Source: Thamnaconus septentrionalis (lineage: Eukaryota; Chordata; Actinopteri; Tetraodontiformes; Monacanthidae). From it: a stretch of 64,000 nt of DNA. Each line of letters opens with the position of its first letter. Positions within the stretch are counted from its first letter, which is position 1. The notes beneath the pieces were generated by a model. The model had not been told where the DNA came from and made no database searches. It saw nothing but the letters and a program-made list of their open reading frames with translations. Both the position numbers and the translations under genes were made by a program. Positions 34,965-44,589 of this stretch are shown here, piece after piece. Location of the stretch: the NCBI GenBank assembly GCA_009823395.1, contig CM020506.1, positions 22,534,501-22,598,500 on the forward strand, written 5' to 3'.

Positions 34965-36039
34965 GGGCCTCATGGACAAAAACGATCGTGGCTTTCATCG
35001 ATAAATTCCACGGGTCTCTCTTCACCACCTTCATCCAGCTCGGCTTCCACTATGAGCAGAAGCCCAAATATGACACTCCAGCTTCCCACTCCACCAGCGT
35101 ATGTTGTGTATACCGACACAGAGCTAGAACAACTTAGGAAACACTATTTTGACATGGCTCGCACTGGCAGTCAGGGAGATGTTGAGATGTCAAAGGAGCT
35201 GAGATGCAGGTACACAGGTCATGGAAACAAGCCATAGGCTTTCTTTGGTTTAGATGTTCATAGCAGACCTTGCGTTGAATAGTATTGTCCTGCGCCTTTG
35301 CTGTAAACTGCTAATAAAGTATTCAATCGTTCAAAGGTTGGTGAGGAACACTGTGGTCAGCATGATTTCGGTCTTTCGCGCGAAAAAGCAACGACATTCT
35401 CATACCGCCCTGAAGTACCCCTCCAAGCAGGAACTCCTGGCCATGATAGAAAGATTGGTGGAATTCTACCCAATGCTGCTGGATAAGGAAGGGCCTGTTA
35501 ATCACGTAAGTGACTCGAATGTTTGAATGTCATATATGTGCAGTACAGGACTTTTGAGTGACACAGATCATCTGCTTGGGGTGGGTCCATTTTCATTTTG
35601 TTAATTGCTGGAATAATATTTACACAGCTGGGTATCTTCGGCTACCTTCAGAAGAGGCTTCAAAATGTGAAGTCCCCCCAAAAGAAACAGAAGCCCACCA
35701 AAGCCCCTGTTGAAAAGAAGAAACGTCGCCTAGTTTACAGTGACAGTGATGTGCTGGCCGATGTGGATGATGATAATTTAAATTAAGCATCCACCATCCT
35801 TTTGGATCACACCTCTGACACTTCAGAAGATTTGAGGAGCCCTGATGATGTCCCTGTCCCCTCATGTAAGTCGAAATGTAATTTTGCTGTAGGCTATGCC
35901 CTCGGAACAACTGGAACCATTTGGTTCATTTGTACACTTTTGAGTTACTAACTGTTGTGTTATCTATGGAGAGGTTAAGGTGGTTTGAAATATGTTTTGC
36001 ACTTTTATTTTTCTGTTTCAGAGTCCAGTTCCAGACAGG

Positions 36040-36222
36040 TTAACCACTTGAACCCCATATAAACCGGACTCCCTCAGGGCTCAGTACTAATGTATTTTCT
36101 GTTATTGTGGGGAAAGCTTCCACTGAGAAGAGCTTAGACAAACTTGCGTTGTGAGCTTGTCGGTCTGCTATTCTCAGTGGGAGCTTTCCTCACAATACCA
36201 ATGCTGGGGTTTAAGTGGTTAA
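36040..36222. mobile_element. TTAA MITE with nested hairpin
   Basis: The 183-bp element runs from TTAACCACTTGAACCCC to GGGGTTTAAGTGGTTAA. Inside, a second inverted pair of about 26 bp (AAAGCTTCCACTGAGAA and its inverse) leaves the whole unit foldable. TTAA borders suggest piggyBac or Kolobok type. It sits immediately after the splice donor of the 15-nt exon, in an intron. Confidence 0.88.
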
Positions 36223-36496
36223 AAATGTTACGACCATTCACTGACATATCTGATACTGATTTTGTCTGGCATTTTAGTGGAGAGACAGAATCTACCAACA
36301 TTGACGGCCCTTGAAGCAGCAGAGAAAAAAATTTCTCAAACGGCACAGAAACGGCGTCCTTCAGAAGCAGAGTGTCCAGCACCACCGGCCCTTGGAGGGA
36401 AGAGTCCACCACAGAAGCGTAAAGCACAGAAAAAGAGTTTTCGAGCTGCACAGAAACCGAGTCCTTCAGAAGCAGAGAGTCTACCAGCACCACAGG

Positions 36497-36886
36497 TAAG
36501 GGTGTGCATTGGTCCTGCCCTCACGATTCAATTCGATTACGATTCATCAGGTCACGATTCGATTCAATTTGATTCTACGATGCATTGCGATGCATTACGA
36601 TTACAGATGTTCCGATAGTTTTTTTTCCTCCCCTGGACAATAAACGCAAAAAAGGGCTTTATAAGTTATTTGGATAATTTGATTTCTAAATACAATAATT
36701 GCAATGTAAATGTGTGAGTATGAGAGTGTATGCCTGTCAATATATTGGCCATTGCGTATAGACTACTCAGTTAGGTCTATACATTTATCATTAGATAGAG
36801 GCCAGAAAAGAACCAAATCGATTTGATGCATTGCAAAGCCCTGCATTGCCAATCCATTGCCTAATCAATTATTGTTGCCACCCCTA
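36497..36886. mobile_element. hAT-type MITE with 8-bp TSD
   Basis: The left end is TAAGGGTGTGCATTGG and the right end inverts to TTAGGGGTGGCAAC. A perfect duplication ACCACAGG lies at 36,489-36,496 and 36,887-36,894. The interior has ACGATTCGATTC-type repeats. Removing it and one TSD copy joins ...LPAPQ to AVGVREDDR in frame, so it landed inside a coding exon. Confidence 0.92.
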
Positions 36887-36971
36887 ACCACAGGCCGTTG
36901 GAGTCAGAGAAGACGACCGAGCAGCAAAGATCTTTGAAGCCTACCCATGTTTCAAGGACCTTGATAATGTA

Positions 36972-39224
36972 TGGGGCTAATGTAGGCCCTCTCAAGGAGG
37001 TTTCCCCATTGCTTCATTGTGTCATTCTTAGAATTATCAATCATTCTCTATCAACAGGTTTTGTCCCTCATGCTTTCAAAGTGGCTGTAATCAAGCCTCT
37101 GATCAAAAAACCCAATTTGGACTCGAGTGTGCTTTCAAATTATAGGCCAATCTCGAACCTTCCGTTTCTCTCTAAGATCTTAAAAAAAGTTGTTGCTAGG
37201 CAGCTTGTGGACTTCGATGAACGACAGCAATCTATTTGAGGTTTGTCAGTCAGGCTTCAGAGTTGGACATAGCACTGAAACTGCATTGCTTAAGGTAAGT
37301 AATGATCTCTTGTGTGCATCTGACAGAGGTCTTCTCTCTGTTCTGGTCCTCCTAGATCTCAGTGCAGCATTTGATACAGTTGACCACAGCATTCTTTTTA
37401 GGAGATTAGAAAATGCTATTGGCATCAAGGATCGCGCCTTGGACTGGTTTGGATCTTACTTGTCTGACCGCTTTCAGTTTGTTCATGTTCATAATCATTC
37501 ATCATAACGTAGGAGGGTTAGTCATGGTGTCCCGCAAGGATCTGTACTTGGGCCACTCCTCTTCAACATCTACATGTCACCTCTTGGTGACATCATCAGA
37601 AAGCATAACATCAGTTTCCATTCCTATGCAGATGACACACAGCTGTACTTGTCTTTTAAGGCAAATGAGGCTCATCAGTTGGCCAAATTGGAATCTTGTC
37701 TTCGTGATGTCAGAACTTGGATGACACAGAATTTCTTGTTGCTTAATACCGATAAAACTGAGGTCATTATATTTGGTTCGCGAGAGAGTAGGGACAGAGC
37801 CTTTGATGGACAGGGTGGTCTATTTGGTACTACACCCAGTTCTACTGTGAGGAACCTTGGAGTCACTTTTGATCAGGACCCGACCTTTAATTCTCATATA
37901 CAGAATGTAGGGAGGTCAGCTTTCTTCCACTTAAGAAACATTGCCAAAATTCGAGGTTTTTTGTCCTTCAAAGACACTGAAAAAATAATCCATGCTTTTG
38001 TTACATCTAGGCTAGATTACTGTAACTCGGTACTAGCAGGATGCCCAAATTCGTCCCTTAGGACATTTAATTGCATTTAGGACAGTTAATCCAAAACTCT
38101 GCGGCACGATTGTTAACCGGAACTAGAAGGAGGCAGCATATTACTCCAATCTTAGCTTCCTTGCATTGGCTGCCTGTCAAATTTAGAATTGAATTTAAGA
38201 TTCTAGTTTTAACTTACAAAGCTCTTTATTTTCAGGCTCCTTCTTATATTAGGGGACTAATTGAACTTTATCATCCTCCAAGAGCCCTTCGCTCTGAGGA
38301 TTCAGGTCTTTTAGTTATCCCAAAAATTTCTAGAGTTAGGTCAGGAGGTAGGTGTTTCAGTTTCCTGGCACCTTTATTTTGGAATCATCTTCCAGCCTCG
38401 TGAGGGGGCAGACACAGTTAGTTTATTTAGGAGTAGACTTAAGACTTTCCTTTTTCTTAAAGCTTATAGTTAGATTCCATCCACTGTCAGTTAAGCTGCT
38501 ATAGGCTTACGCCGTGGAGGGAGATCTTTCGCTCCCATTACAGGGATTGTTGCTCTGTGCAGGCGGAGCTTCTATCACTCTCCTCACCCAATCAATCTTT
38601 GACTCTTCTGACTCTATCTACTCTGTCCAAACTAGCTCTCATTATGCTTTGTACAGTATGCTCGATATGCATGATACTGCCGCAGTCTCTGTGTCCGCGG
38701 CAGGTGATGACCACTGCGCCAGGAGCTGGATTGTGCTGTCCTGGGGGTCTTGGTGTCATCGCTTGTCCCACCACCACGCCTAGGACCTGGACTTGTCCTA
38801 TCGGCAGATTGTCCATCGAGCTAGGCTCTTGCCTTCCAAAGCATGGACACTTACAGCCCACGCGGACAGCAGCCTTGAATTATTTCCTATTCTTTGTGTT
38901 TATATCCGTTTTGTGAATGCCTGGTTGGTGTATCTGTTTTTCACTCTGTCCTGTCTGCCACCCTGGGTCACTCTGCTCCTTTCCCTCTTTCTCTGTATCT
39001 CCTCTATTTTTGTATTTCACCCCAACTATTCACAGGCAGATGATGGCCCTCTGGAGTCTGGTTCTGCCCTAGGTTTCTTCCCACAGGGGAGTTTTTCCCA
39101 GCCACTGTCGCATCTTGCTTGCTCCGGGGGCCCAGTTGGTTCTCTCTGATTGTATAAAGCGCTTTGAGACGCCTTTGGTTGTGATTTAGCGCTGTACAAA
39201 TAAAAGTTTATTATTATTATTATT
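36972..39224 (+). mobile_element. L2-clade LINE, 5'-truncated, with TSD
   Basis: The 2.25-kb insertion is flanked by ATAATGTA (36,964-36,971 and 39,225-39,232) and ends with an AATAAAAG and (TTA)n tail. The reverse transcriptase shows [74 protein letters not shown] and [14 protein letters not shown] (catalytic YADD near 37,630). Then [25 protein letters not shown] and [11 protein letters not shown] follow. The C-terminal LHWLPVKF and GGRCFSFLAPLFWNHLP precede a 3' UTR with the CGCTTTGAGACGCC element. A few stops and frameshifts inactivate it. Confidence 0.93.
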
Positions 39225-39234
39225 ATAATGTAAG

Positions 39235-39295
39235 CAATTAACCCCTTGAACCCTAGCATCCCTATTTAACCCTTTGAACCCTAACATCCTGAAAA
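39235..39295. repeat. Two 30-bp TTAA-type repeats
   Basis: TTAACCCCTTGAACCCTAGC and TTAACCCTTTGAACCCTAAC occur in tandem. They resemble the end of the TTAA MITE at 36,040, so this is probably the remnant of a related element. Confidence 0.5.
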
Positions 39296-39353
39296 CATCC
39301 AATCTACAAGCTCAGTGTGTCACAGCACGCTGCAAGGTTGTAGATTGGGTACA

Positions 39354-39622
39354 GGAACTGGGGCTTCGGTGGGCATCTGGTTCTTTTGGGGGGACTTCAC
39401 ATTTTGAATCCTCTTCTGAAGGTAGCTGAAGATACCCAGCTGTGTAAATATAATTCCATTAATTAACACAATGGAAATGATCCCACCCCAAGCAGATGAT
39501 CTGTGTCATTCAAAGGTCCTATACTGCACACATGAAATGCAAACATTCTAGTCACTTATATGTTTTAACAGGCCCTTATCTTGAAGCATTGGGTAAAACT
39601 TAACCAATCTTTCACTGCATTT
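39354..39622 (-). repeat. Inverted duplicate of exon 2-3 region
   Basis: In reverse complement this matches 35,448-35,712 at high identity, including the splice acceptor ATTTACACAG, GGGTATCTTC and CTTCAGAAGAGG, plus the AAGTCCCCCCAAAAGAA coding part. It lies in the intron before exon 6 of the same gene, in antisense orientation. Confidence 0.9.
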
Positions 39623-39769
39623 TAGGTGAAGGATGAGCTGAGGCGCATCCTCGACAAGGACAACCCAAGAGAAGTGAAGGAGCGGCTGGATGCCTTCTAT
39701 AGACTGGTGCAATTGTTCGCAGTGGTGAAGAAGGTCGTCAATCCACCAATGCCAACAGATAGAGGTATT

Positions 39770-40503
39770 TTATTTTGCTGTCTCTTACAATTCACAATTT
39801 GGGCATTGAGCAGATGCTTAATCCAGAGTGATTTACAGTAAGCAAGGGCAAAACAACGTATACATCCAAATGGTAATCTAGGATCATAAGTAAACCAAGA
39901 GTCTATACATCAGTCTACTCACATCTGTACATTGAAGCTATACACATACATACTGCAGCATTCTGGATCATCTGTAGAGGCTTAAAGGAGGAGTTCATAC
40001 ATTTTCAACCCATCTTCATATAATTGGTCCTCACAAATGTTCATGATAAAATGTCCCATTTTCCCCCCCACTTGGTCTGTCTCATAGAGGGCTTTGGACA
40101 TCATTGGAATTATAATTTCAATTTATATGTATGTATATATATATATATATGTGTGTGTGTATATATATATATATGTGTGTATATACATATGTATATATAT
40201 TTATATGTATATGTATATATACACTTTTTTTTGCGAGAATGATCGCTTTCAATATAAGATGGTAACTTTTCAGGAATTAAATGACTGGCATTTCTATTAG
40301 CTTGGATTCGCTATTTAGTTTCTGAACTGCCCACAGCCCTCCTATGAAACACAGACCAAGTGGGAAACAATGTGCTATTTTATCACGAACATTAGTGAAA
40401 ACCAATTATATGAAGATTTATTGGTCTGTCTCATAGAGGGCTTTGGACATCATCGTAATTATAATTTCAATTTATTAGATTTTATGTACATATGTATAAA
40501 TGT

Positions 40504-40584
<81 letters not shown>

Positions 40585-40660
40585 CTTGGCACAGCTGCAG
40601 CCTTAACTGCATATTCATACATATTTAAGCAGCTTTTCATTTGGTGTTTTCTTTAATATT
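39770..40660. other. Non-coding with two TA microsatellites
   Basis: (TA)n tracts lie at about 40,130-40,230 and 40,500-40,581. A repeated segment TTGGTCTGTCTCATAGAGGGCTTTGGACATCAT occurs at 40,073 and 40,421, each followed by TAATTATAATTTCAATTTA-like sequence and then a TA tract, suggesting a local duplication of about 350 bp. Confidence 0.75.
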
Positions 40661-40667
40661 AAAGACA

Positions 40668-41318
40668 ATGAAGAAGAGAAACTTCACCGAATGTGAGCTG
40701 GAAGCGCTTCTCTACGCTGTGGAAGCGCAAAAGACTATTTTATTTGGCACCCTGTTACCCGGGCTGACCAATAAGAGAAAACGTACGGAGTGGGAGAGTG
40801 TGTGTGAGTCCGTTAACGTCGCTAGATCCGAGGCTCGCACAATTTAAGACTTTAAAAAGAGGTGGTCAGATATCAAAATGGGCATCAAGCGGAGGACAGC
40901 TGCCTTTCGCAGAAGCGTGGCCCAACAGGATGAGGAAGAGGAGAGGGGAGACTCACCCCATTTTAGGAGAGGGTGGCATCCCTCATTGGGATGTCTGCCC
41001 TTTCTGGGGTGGTCGCAGCGCATTTGGGCAACTCAGACCACCCTCCAGGTAAAATTTTTATTTAATTTTAAATTCTATTGTTTTTATGGTTAAGGTAATA
41101 AAATAATGAACTGTTGGACATCGTTTACCAGGAGCAATGAAATATATTGACCAATATATTTGTTAAATTGATTTTATTATTTTGTTTTTGCAGTTGAATA
41201 CGACAAGACTGCTGCCTCCTCCAGCGCGTCCCTGCCACCGGGACTGAAAGAGCGCCTAGACAGTCTCACAAATGTTTTAATTTCAATTAATGAGAGCATT
41301 AAAGATTTGAAAAAGTGA
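40668..41318 (+). pseudogene. Myb/SANT-like (NAIF1-type) Harbinger partner protein
   Basis: The ATG at 40,668 begins MKKRNFTECELEALLYAVEA, followed by LFGTLLPGLTNKRKRTEWES and, after one in-frame TAA, DFKKRWSDIKMGIKRRTAA. These are the three helices with conserved Trp of the Myb/SANT-like DNA-binding domain found in Harbinger second ORFs and NAIF1. A frameshift near 40,975 is followed by SALSGVVAAHLG-like sequence. The second exon (41,194-41,318) encodes ASLPPGLKERLDSLTNVLIS and ends at TGA. In PIF/Harbinger elements this protein binds the transposase and brings it to the nucleus and transposon ends. It converges with the transposase gene. Confidence 0.82.
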
Positions 41319-41336
41319 ATCATGTGTCCTTGCCTT

Positions 41337-42600
41337 TTACATTGTTAAAATGACATTTTCCTGAGCTTGAATGGCCTCCCGGCCAGGAAACACGTGAATT
41401 GGGCCAGCTTTAGGCCCCTCGGGTTGGTAGGTGTGCTGCTGTGGTAGTGGTACGCCATGCTGGTGTGCCATATTGTGGAGGACGCCACATGCCATCACAA
41501 TACGACACACTTCGTCAGGTTGATAGAGCAGCACACCTTCAGCCCTATCAAGGCAGCACCACCGTGTCTTGACCGTGCCCGCTGTCCTCTCCATGACTGA
41601 CCGAGTCAATGAATGGGCTTCATTGTACCTTTCGGTCAGTCAGCGGTGTCATCAGCCATGTCCTCAAGGGGTAGCCACGGTCACTTGAGGTCGATTAACA
41701 TCGGCTTCCATTGAGTTATTTTAGCACTAAACCAACCAATGATACTGTAGCTGTACAAAGGCCACAATGCGAACTTCAAGTCACTAAACATAACGCACAT
41801 CTTTTATTGATTTGGGGCTACTTAACACAGAGAAAATCGGTGGCTTTAGAAAAAGGTCTGAAAGTTTGTCCCAAAAAAAAGCATGTTTTACAAAAAATAT
41901 TCATGATAGTTTTAAATAAGAGGCACACAAACATAGTGCACGTCAAGGGATTAATATAAGGACAATTCACTTCTTACACACCAGCCATCGTGCACCATGC
42001 CAGCTTGCAGTAGGTTGACCAGTCCACCTCGCCACAATATTGAGGAGTTTCATGCGCGTATCACAGATGATCTGTACATTGATCGAATGAAAATGCTTAT
42101 GGTTGACGTAAACATATCCATCCTGTGATGGTGCCTTTATTGCAATGTGCGTGCAGTCGTTAGCTCCGATTATATTTCGAAATCCAGCTTTCGCTTCAAA
42201 TTGCGTTTTAATTTTGGCCTGGCCAACTGCATTATATGGGAATTTGATGTACCTGGATGACATGCGGATGATTCCGTCCCACACAGCTGGCATGGTTTGG
42301 CTCAGGGTAGACTGGTTCAGCCCCGATCAGTCTGCCAGCTCTCGTTGGAAAGTCCCTGTTGCCAGGAACCCAAACGTGGTCAGCACCTGTGTGGGTACAG
42401 TAATGCATGGCTCCTCTTTGTATAACGCTCCAATAACGGATGCAGCTCGGCCCACAGTTCTAATAGAACTGCCCTGGGGAACCTGAAATGGCTTTGGAGC
42501 CAGTTGTCATCATTGGCCAGAAGATCCTGACGGTCTCTCTCTCTATATATATATATGTTCTCTCTCTACGGATTGCTCCGTTTGTCATGTCCTCCAAGAG
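41337..42600 (-). pseudogene. PIF/Harbinger transposase (HARBI1-like), broken
   Basis: On the minus strand the N-terminal part reads, across frames, FPRAVLLELWAELHPLLERY. It is followed by MPAVWDGIIRMSSRYIKFPY, FRNIIGANDCTHIAIKAPSQ (first catalytic Asp) and VNHKHFHSINVQIICDTRMK. The GSTHD region with the second Asp is scrambled. After an AT-rich gap (about 41,700-41,960) comes GYPLRTWLMTPL, then SVMERTAGTVKTRWCCLDRA (third acidic residue) and VCRIVMACGVLHNMAHQHG. It is a DDE nuclease of the DDE_Tnp_4 type and now inactive. Confidence 0.85.
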
Positions 42601-42922
42601 TGCCAATGACGCCATTATTAGCGTTATTTTCTATACTTCCCTGTGCATGCTTTTACACCCACAAATCTAATTGCAGACACGTGAATGTGATAACTGTTCA
42701 TCAAAGCCTATTTGATATAGCTTCAGAAATCCTTTCCCGACATAACCAGTTAGTGTCGCCAACGGACCACCAAGGGTAGAAATGTACTTACGCAAGTTAA
42801 AGACTTGACGTGAAGCACCGCACATTTCCATGGTCAAAAATGTTTTGTACATCTGAACATAAACGTGGAAACGGGCGTACAACGGGTTTTTGTGCGTACG
42901 TACTTTTAGTACATGAGGCCCC

Positions 42923-43050
42923 CGCTGGTTCCATCCTGGTCTGATCGTACTGTCACGTAGCGATTCAGGAACCAGAAGCCGGTCGGCAATTAAATGGTTT
43001 TATTAAAATAGTCAGATAAATCCGACAGGCAATTATCTGATTCTGAACAT
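42923..43050 (-). pseudogene. 5' end of split Gypsy: gag start, PBS region, LTR piece
   Basis: On the minus strand an LTR-like end (TCCTGAATCGCTACGTGACA) is followed by GTACGATCAGACCAGG and ATGGAACCAGCGG, i.e. the gag start MEPA. The gag continues across the Harbinger insertion at 34,964. The LTR is cut off near 43,050 by hAT sequence. Confidence 0.7.
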
Positions 43051-43059
43051 ATTATTATT

Positions 43060-44017
43060 AATAACAAAAATAATAATTAAGGTTTGCCAAATGCTTTGTC
43101 TTACAGGAGGATGCAGACAGGGGAATGCAGTCTGATGGTGACGGTGAGGAGGGAGGAAGCACCGAGGAGAGTGTTCCTGCTGATGACATCAGTGATGAGG
43201 ACAAACCACCACATACACCAAAAAAAAGGAGATCTGCACTTGTTAACCTCCTTGGAGAAACATTCAAGCACGCCAGATCTTCCCTGACCCCATCGTCACC
43301 TAGCTCCAAGGCTGAAAAGGAGGTCCAACGATATCGAGATTCCCCACCTCTACCACTGTCTGATGAACCGTTGGGTTGGTGGAAATCTGAGGCATGCAAG
43401 TACCCACACCTCGCTAAACTTGCCCAAAGGTACCTGTGTGTCCCAGGGACTAGTGTGCCATCAGAGAGAATTTTCTCCACTGCTGGTGACATAATCTCTG
43501 CCCAGAGCATCTGAGCATGCTGATCAGTTACTGTTCCTCAAGAAAAATATGCCTGCCTGATCTGTCCAGGTTAAAATAAAGCGCTCTATTTTTTTGTTGT
43601 TGTAAAATTGTAAAATGTGCCCAATATTTTATTTAATTCTGGTATTCTTATTTTTATTTCCTATTGTTAAACTAAAACGGGCCCAAGTTTAGATAAAACA
43701 AGTTGCTACTGTTTACGTTATCAGAAAGCACTGTCCTCGTTTACGTGAAAATTTTTGATGTTCATGCACTTTAATATGTTTGATTGTGCAGTGCAATTTT
43801 TTTGTACATTTTACGAAGTTTTGTAATAAATGCAAGATCACAGGCATTTTCCTTTTTATGGATATTTTTTTCTTTTTCAGTCACATATCGTGGGCAAAAT
43901 TTCTTGCAATATATTGAATATCGAAGATATCGTGTATCGTGATATTATCATTATCGTGGGCAAAATTTCGTCACAGTATCGAATCGTGGGTTACCCGTAT
44001 TGCCCCACCCCTACCAC
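43060..44017 (+). pseudogene. hAT transposase C-terminus and 3' end
   Basis: An acceptor (TCTTACAG) at 43,108 opens an exon with EDADRGMQSDGDGEEGG. An acidic linker and then the hATC dimerisation region follow (EVQRYRDSPPLPLSDEPLGW, WKSEACKYPHLAKLAQRYLC, SVPSERIFSTAGDIISAQS). One stop follows and then EHADQLLFLKKNM. The 3' end is rich in ATCGTGGGCAAAATTTCGTC repeats and closes with TATTGCCCCACCCCTA at about 44,017. The N-terminal exons and left terminus are missing. Confidence 0.83.
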
Positions 44018-44019
44018 AT

Positions 44020-44065
44020 ACTCTGAAGACTGACCACATATACACACAAGACTGACCACATCTTT
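44020..44065. repeat. Minisatellite-derived piece shared with 51.3 kb
   Basis: GACTGACCACATATACACACA and GACTGACCACATCTT also occur at 51,310-51,350 at the end of the 24-bp minisatellite, in the same order. Confidence 0.75.
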
Positions 44066-44557
44066 TAGGTTTTAGGAATAATCACAGCACTGAGACTGCG
44101 CTGCTGAAGGTGAGTAATGACCTCCTTATGGCATCTGACAGTGTTCTTCTTTAGTTCTTCTAGATCTCAGTGTTGCACTTCATGCAGTTGACCGCAGCAT
44201 TCTTTTTAGAAGACTAGAGGATGTTATTGGCATCAAAGATAAAGCCTTAAATTTGTTTATATCTTATTTGTCTCACCGCTCTATGTGTATTTGTGTATGT
44301 TCATTATCACTCATCAGAACGTAAGAGGGTTAGTCATGTAGTCCCTCAAGGGTCTGTTCTTGGACCACTCCCCTTGAACATTTATTTACATGTTACCTCT
44401 TGGTAATATCTTTAGCAGACATAACATCAGATTCCACTGTTATGTATTGTGAGAAAGTGAGCGATCTCCGCCTCCCCTTCTCACTGTCTCCCCCACGAGG
44501 ACGCGGCGGCGTGGCGTTGCCCACGCGGGAGAGCGAGCGGAAGAGACGCTGTTTTAC

Positions 44558-44589
<32 letters not shown>

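Larger units (their letters stand above)
35052..39764 (+). pseudogene. Unknown multi-exon gene inside the Harbinger insertion
   Basis: Exons with consistent phases are 35,052-35,209, 35,337-35,505, 35,628-35,865, 36,024-36,038, 36,278-36,968 (split by two inserts) and 39,626-39,764. The product begins MSRSPNMTLQLPTPPAYVVY. Blocks follow: LRKHYFDMARTGSQGDVEMS, KYPSKQELLAMIERLVEFYP, YLQKRLQNVKSPQKKQK, a Lys/Ser/Pro-rich low-complexity middle, REDDRAAKIFEAYPCFKDLD and VKDELRRILDKDNPREVKER. I recall similar uncharacterised repeated fish proteins (SAM-domain-protein-3-like in tone), but cannot assign function. There is one in-frame TAA at about 35,783. The downstream exons are not found. It could be a captured host gene or a third transposon ORF. 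Confidence 0.6.
34965..42922. mobile_element. ~8-kb insertion with PIF/Harbinger-like ends
   Basis: The left end GGGGCCTCATGGACAAAAACG and the inverted right end GGGGCCTCATGTACTAAAAG match over the first 11 bases and imperfectly beyond. Both ends abut the same Gypsy gag, with codon 5 on the right and the following codons on the left, which shows a single insertion event. Inside are a multi-exon gene (35,052-39,764), a Myb/SANT-like ORF (plus) and a Harbinger transposase (minus). The candidate target trinucleotides (CTG/CCG) are imperfect. Later insertions account for about 2.8 kb of its length. Confidence 0.7.

Noticed and set aside
34965..42922. CRISPR-like or bacterial system in the repeat-rich centre
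   Set aside because: No regularly spaced short direct repeats with unique spacers, and the gene structure is eukaryotic throughout.
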